Assembly (NCBI GenBank): GCA_946061355.1 | Contig: CAMGRE010000147.1 | Location: forward strand, 1-5,839 | Reading direction: 5' to 3' | Length of the DNA: 5,839 bases | From: an uncultured bacterium | GTDB lineage: Bacteria > Bacillota > Clostridia > Lachnospirales > Lachnospiraceae | Shown: piece after piece, positions 3,506 to 5,839 of the stretch | Layout of the letters: each line of letters opens with the position of its first letter | Position numbering within the stretch: the first letter of the stretch is position 1 | Program-made: the position numbers and the translations under genes | Notes under the pieces: generated by a model | Databases searched by the model: none | Told to the model about the DNA's origin: nothing | The model's input: only the letters and a program-made list of their open reading frames with translations

Positions 3506-5839
3506 ATGTTTCAGGTAGTTAAGAGAAATGGGGAGACAGCGGAGTTTATTCTGACCAAGATCAACGATGCGATCATGAAAGCGTTCAATGCCACGGATGT
3601 GCAGTACAATAATGACATTGTGGATCTGCTTGCACTTCGCGTCACTGCCGATTTTCAGGAGAAGGTAAAAGACGGACAGGTTCATGTGGAGGATATTCAG
3701 GACAGTGTGGAGAAGATCCTTGAGCAGTCCGGATATGCGGAAGCGGCGAAGGCCTTTATTTTATATAGGAAGCAGCGCGAAAAGATGCGTACGATGAAGT
3801 CCACCATTCTCGACTACAAGGATGTGGTGAATAACTATGTGAAAGTGGAGGACTGGCGTGTCAAAGAGAATTCCACCGTTACCTATTCGGTAGGCGGTCT
3901 GATCTTAAGCAATTCCGGCGCGGTCACAGCCAATTACTGGCTGTCGGAGATCTATGATGAGGAGATCGCGCAGGCACACCGCAATGCGGATATCCATATC
4001 CATGATCTTTCCATGCTCACAGGCTACTGTGCTGGATGGTCCTTAAAGCAGCTGATCAAGGAAGGACTCGGCGGCATCACCGGCAAGATTACCTCTGCAC
4101 CGGCCAAGCATCTATCAGTGCTGTGCAACCAGATGGTGAACTTCCTCGGGATCATGCAGAATGAGTGGGCGGGAGCACAGGCGTTCTCTTCTTTTGATAC
4201 CTATCTTGCACCGTTTGTCAAAGCGGATAATCTTTCCTATGATGAGGTGAAGAAGTGTATTGAGGCATTTATTTACGGAGTGAATACCCCCAGCAGATGG
4301 GGAACGCAGGCTCCTTTTTCCAATATCACACTGGACTGGACAGTACCGGATGATCTGGCGGAGCTTCCGGCGATCGTGGGCGGTCAGGAGATGGATTTCA
4401 CCTACGGAGACTGCAAGGCAGAGATGGATATGGTGAATAAGGCGTTTATCGAGACGATGATTGAGGGAGATTCCAACGGCAGAGGCTTCCAGTATCCGAT
4501 TCCCACATACTCCATCACCAGAGATTTTGACTGGTCGGACACGGAGAATAACCGCCTTTTGTTTGAGATGACATCAAAATACGGCACACCGTATTTTTCC
4601 AACTATATCAATTCGGATATGGAGCCCAGCGACGTGCGTTCCATGTGCTGCAGGCTGCGTCTGGATCTGCGTGAGCTGCGCAAGAAGACAGGAGGCTTTT
4701 TCGGATCGGGCGAGAGCACGGGAAGTGTGGGCGTGGTGACGATCAATATGCCGCGCATCGCGTATCTGGCCTCCAATAAGGATGATTTTTACAAGCGGCT
4801 GAATAAGATGATGGATATTGCTGCCAGAAGTCTTAAGATTAAGCGCGAAGTGATCACGAAGCTATTAAATGAGGGATTGTATCCGTATACAAAGCGTTAT
4901 CTCGGAACCTTTGACAATCATTTCTCGACGATCGGACTGATCGGCATGAATGAGGTGGGACTCAATGCCAACTGGCTGCGGGCAGATATGACGGACAAGC
5001 GGACGCAGGAATTTACGAAGGAAGTGCTGAACCATATGCGTAATCGTCTTTCTGATTATCAGGAGCAGTACGGAGATCTGTATAATCTGGAAGCGACACC
5101 TGCCGAGAGTACCACGTATCGACTGGCAAAGCACGATAAGAAGAAATGGCCGGCGATCAAGACGGCGGGAAACAGAGGAGACGTACCGTATTATACAAAC
5201 TCATCCCATTTGCCTGTTGATTACACAAGAGACATTTTTGATGCGCTCGATATTCAGGACGAACTGCAGACGTTATATACTTCCGGCACAGTATTCCATG
5301 CATTCTTAGGTGAGAAGCTGCCTGACTGGAAGGCTGCGGCCAATCTGGTGCGGACAATCGCGGAGAATTATAAGCTTCCTTATTATACGATTTCACCTAC
5401 GTATTCGATCTGTAAGGAGCACGGATATCTCGCCGGAGAGCAGAAGACATGCCCTCATTGCGGTGCGCAGACAGAGGTTTACAGCCGCATCACAGGGTAT
5501 TACAGACCGGTGCAGAACTGGAATGACGGGAAACTTCAGGAGTATCGTAACCGGACGGAGTATGATGTGGAACATTCGATGCTCAAACGTCCTGTATCTG
5601 CGGTAGTCACACTGTCGAATGACAGAGACGATATGCAGGTGGATGTGGAACAGCCGTCTGATGTGAAATATCTGTTCACAACGAAGACATGTCCGAACTG
5701 CAAGCTTGCCAAAGAATACCTGAAGGATGAGAATTATATCATTGTCGATGCGGAAGAAAATGCGGAACTGGTTGCCCGGTACGGTGTGATGCAGGCACCG
5801 ACCCTTGTGGTTGTGAACGGGGATTCCTACAAAGAGTAC
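3506..5839 (+). CDS. nrdD: Anaerobic (class III) ribonucleoside-triphosphate reductase with fused glutaredoxin-like domain (3' partial)
   Basis: NrdD reduces ribonucleoside triphosphates to deoxy forms for DNA synthesis without oxygen, using a glycyl radical made by the radical-SAM activase NrdG. The 778 visible residues run to the window edge without a stop. They show an N-terminal ATP cone (about 3-91, beginning QVVKRNGETAEF), which senses ATP/dATP; a catalytic barrel (about 120-620) with GYCAGW at 173-178 and SMCCR at 379-383; a zinc site with C636, H639 and the pair C649/C652; and the glycyl-radical motif RITGYY with the radical glycine at G664. Beyond this, where many NrdD proteins end, a thioredoxin-fold domain starts near 721: a beta strand KYLFTT, the redox motif C729-P-N-C732, and the cis-proline motif QAPT with P765. 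I infer that this domain supplies electrons, in place of formate or a separate NrdH. ATG 3506 is preceded by AGGGGG and gives the normal start of the ATP cone. The gene has its own promoter and paired NrdR boxes; nrdG would be expected downstream. Confidence 0.96.
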   Translation, partial: MFQVVKRNGETAEFILTKINDAIMKAFNATDVQYNNDIVDLLALRVTADFQEKVKDGQVHVEDIQDSVEKILEQSGYAEAAKAFILYRKQREKMRTMKSTILDYKDVVNNYVKVEDWRVKENSTVTYSVGGLILSNSGAVTANYWLSEIYDEEIAQAHRNADIHIHDLSMLTGYCAGWSLKQLIKEGLGGITGKITSAPAKHLSVLCNQMVNFLGIMQNEWAGAQAFSSFDTYLAPFVKADNLSYDEVKKCIEAFIYGVNTPSRWGTQAPFSNITLDWTVPDDLAELPAIVGGQEMDFTYGDCKAEMDMVNKAFIETMIEGDSNGRGFQYPIPTYSITRDFDWSDTENNRLLFEMTSKYGTPYFSNYINSDMEPSDVRSMCCRLRLDLRELRKKTGGFFGSGESTGSVGVVTINMPRIAYLASNKDDFYKRLNKMMDIAARSLKIKREVITKLLNEGLYPYTKRYLGTFDNHFSTIGLIGMNEVGLNANWLRADMTDKRTQEFTKEVLNHMRNRLSDYQEQYGDLYNLEATPAESTTYRLAKHDKKKWPAIKTAGNRGDVPYYTNSSHLPVDYTRDIFDALDIQDELQTLYTSGTVFHAFLGEKLPDWKAAANLVRTIAENYKLPYYTISPTYSICKEHGYLAGEQKTCPHCGAQTEVYSRITGYYRPVQNWNDGKLQEYRNRTEYDVEHSMLKRPVSAVVTLSNDRDDMQVDVEQPSDVKYLFTTKTCPNCKLAKEYLKDENYIIVDAEENAELVARYGVMQAPTLVVVNGDSYKEY

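Noticed and set aside
4865..5606. Several 60-100 codon frames on both strands inside nrdD.
   Set aside because: They overlap the zinc-site and glycyl-radical coding region of nrdD and have no independent support.

Overview
The window looks like chromosomal DNA of a strictly anaerobic Firmicute, most likely a Lachnospiraceae-type Clostridium relative. This rests on the moderate GC content, AGGAG-type ribosome binding sites, sigma-A promoters with extended -10 elements, a clostridial-style TypA, and an anaerobic (class III) ribonucleotide reductase. The genus is an inference; no search was run. All genes appear to be housekeeping or ordinary accessory genes. I see no mobile element, CRISPR array, tRNA or rRNA.

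Layout: (1) Positions 3-125 hold the last 40 codons of a plus-strand gene, possibly a GNAT acetyltransferase. It converges on typA, and a strong hairpin at 177-219 followed by a T-rich tract on the minus strand serves as the typA terminator. (2) Positions 226-2058, minus strand, hold a complete typA/bipA gene for a ribosome-associated translational GTPase. (3) Positions 2059-2263 are a compact divergent control region. Two near-consensus promoters, both with a TGCTATAAT extended -10, stand back to back with their -35 boxes inside the two arms of one inverted repeat. An 11-bp-period direct repeat fills the spacer of the plus-strand promoter, and the typA leader can form alternative GC-rich hairpins. 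(4) Positions 2264-3304, plus strand, encode a lipoprotein built almost entirely of TPR repeats, closed by a textbook intrinsic terminator. (5) Positions 3352-3505 form the nrdD control region, with two NrdR-box-like palindromes centred exactly 32 bp apart upstream of a strong promoter. (6) From 3506 to the window end lies nrdD, with an ATP cone, a zinc site, the glycyl-radical motif and, after it, a fused glutaredoxin/thioredoxin-like domain with a CPNC active site that is cut by the window edge.

The genes do not form one operon: there are three independent transcription units (typA leftward, the TPR lipoprotein rightward, nrdD rightward). TypA and the TPR gene may be co-regulated through their shared promoter region. 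nrdD is probably controlled by the NrdR repressor, and its activating enzyme nrdG would be expected just beyond the right edge. The most notable items are the NrdD-glutaredoxin fusion, the NrdR box pair and the symmetric divergent promoter. I found no clearly undescribed system.
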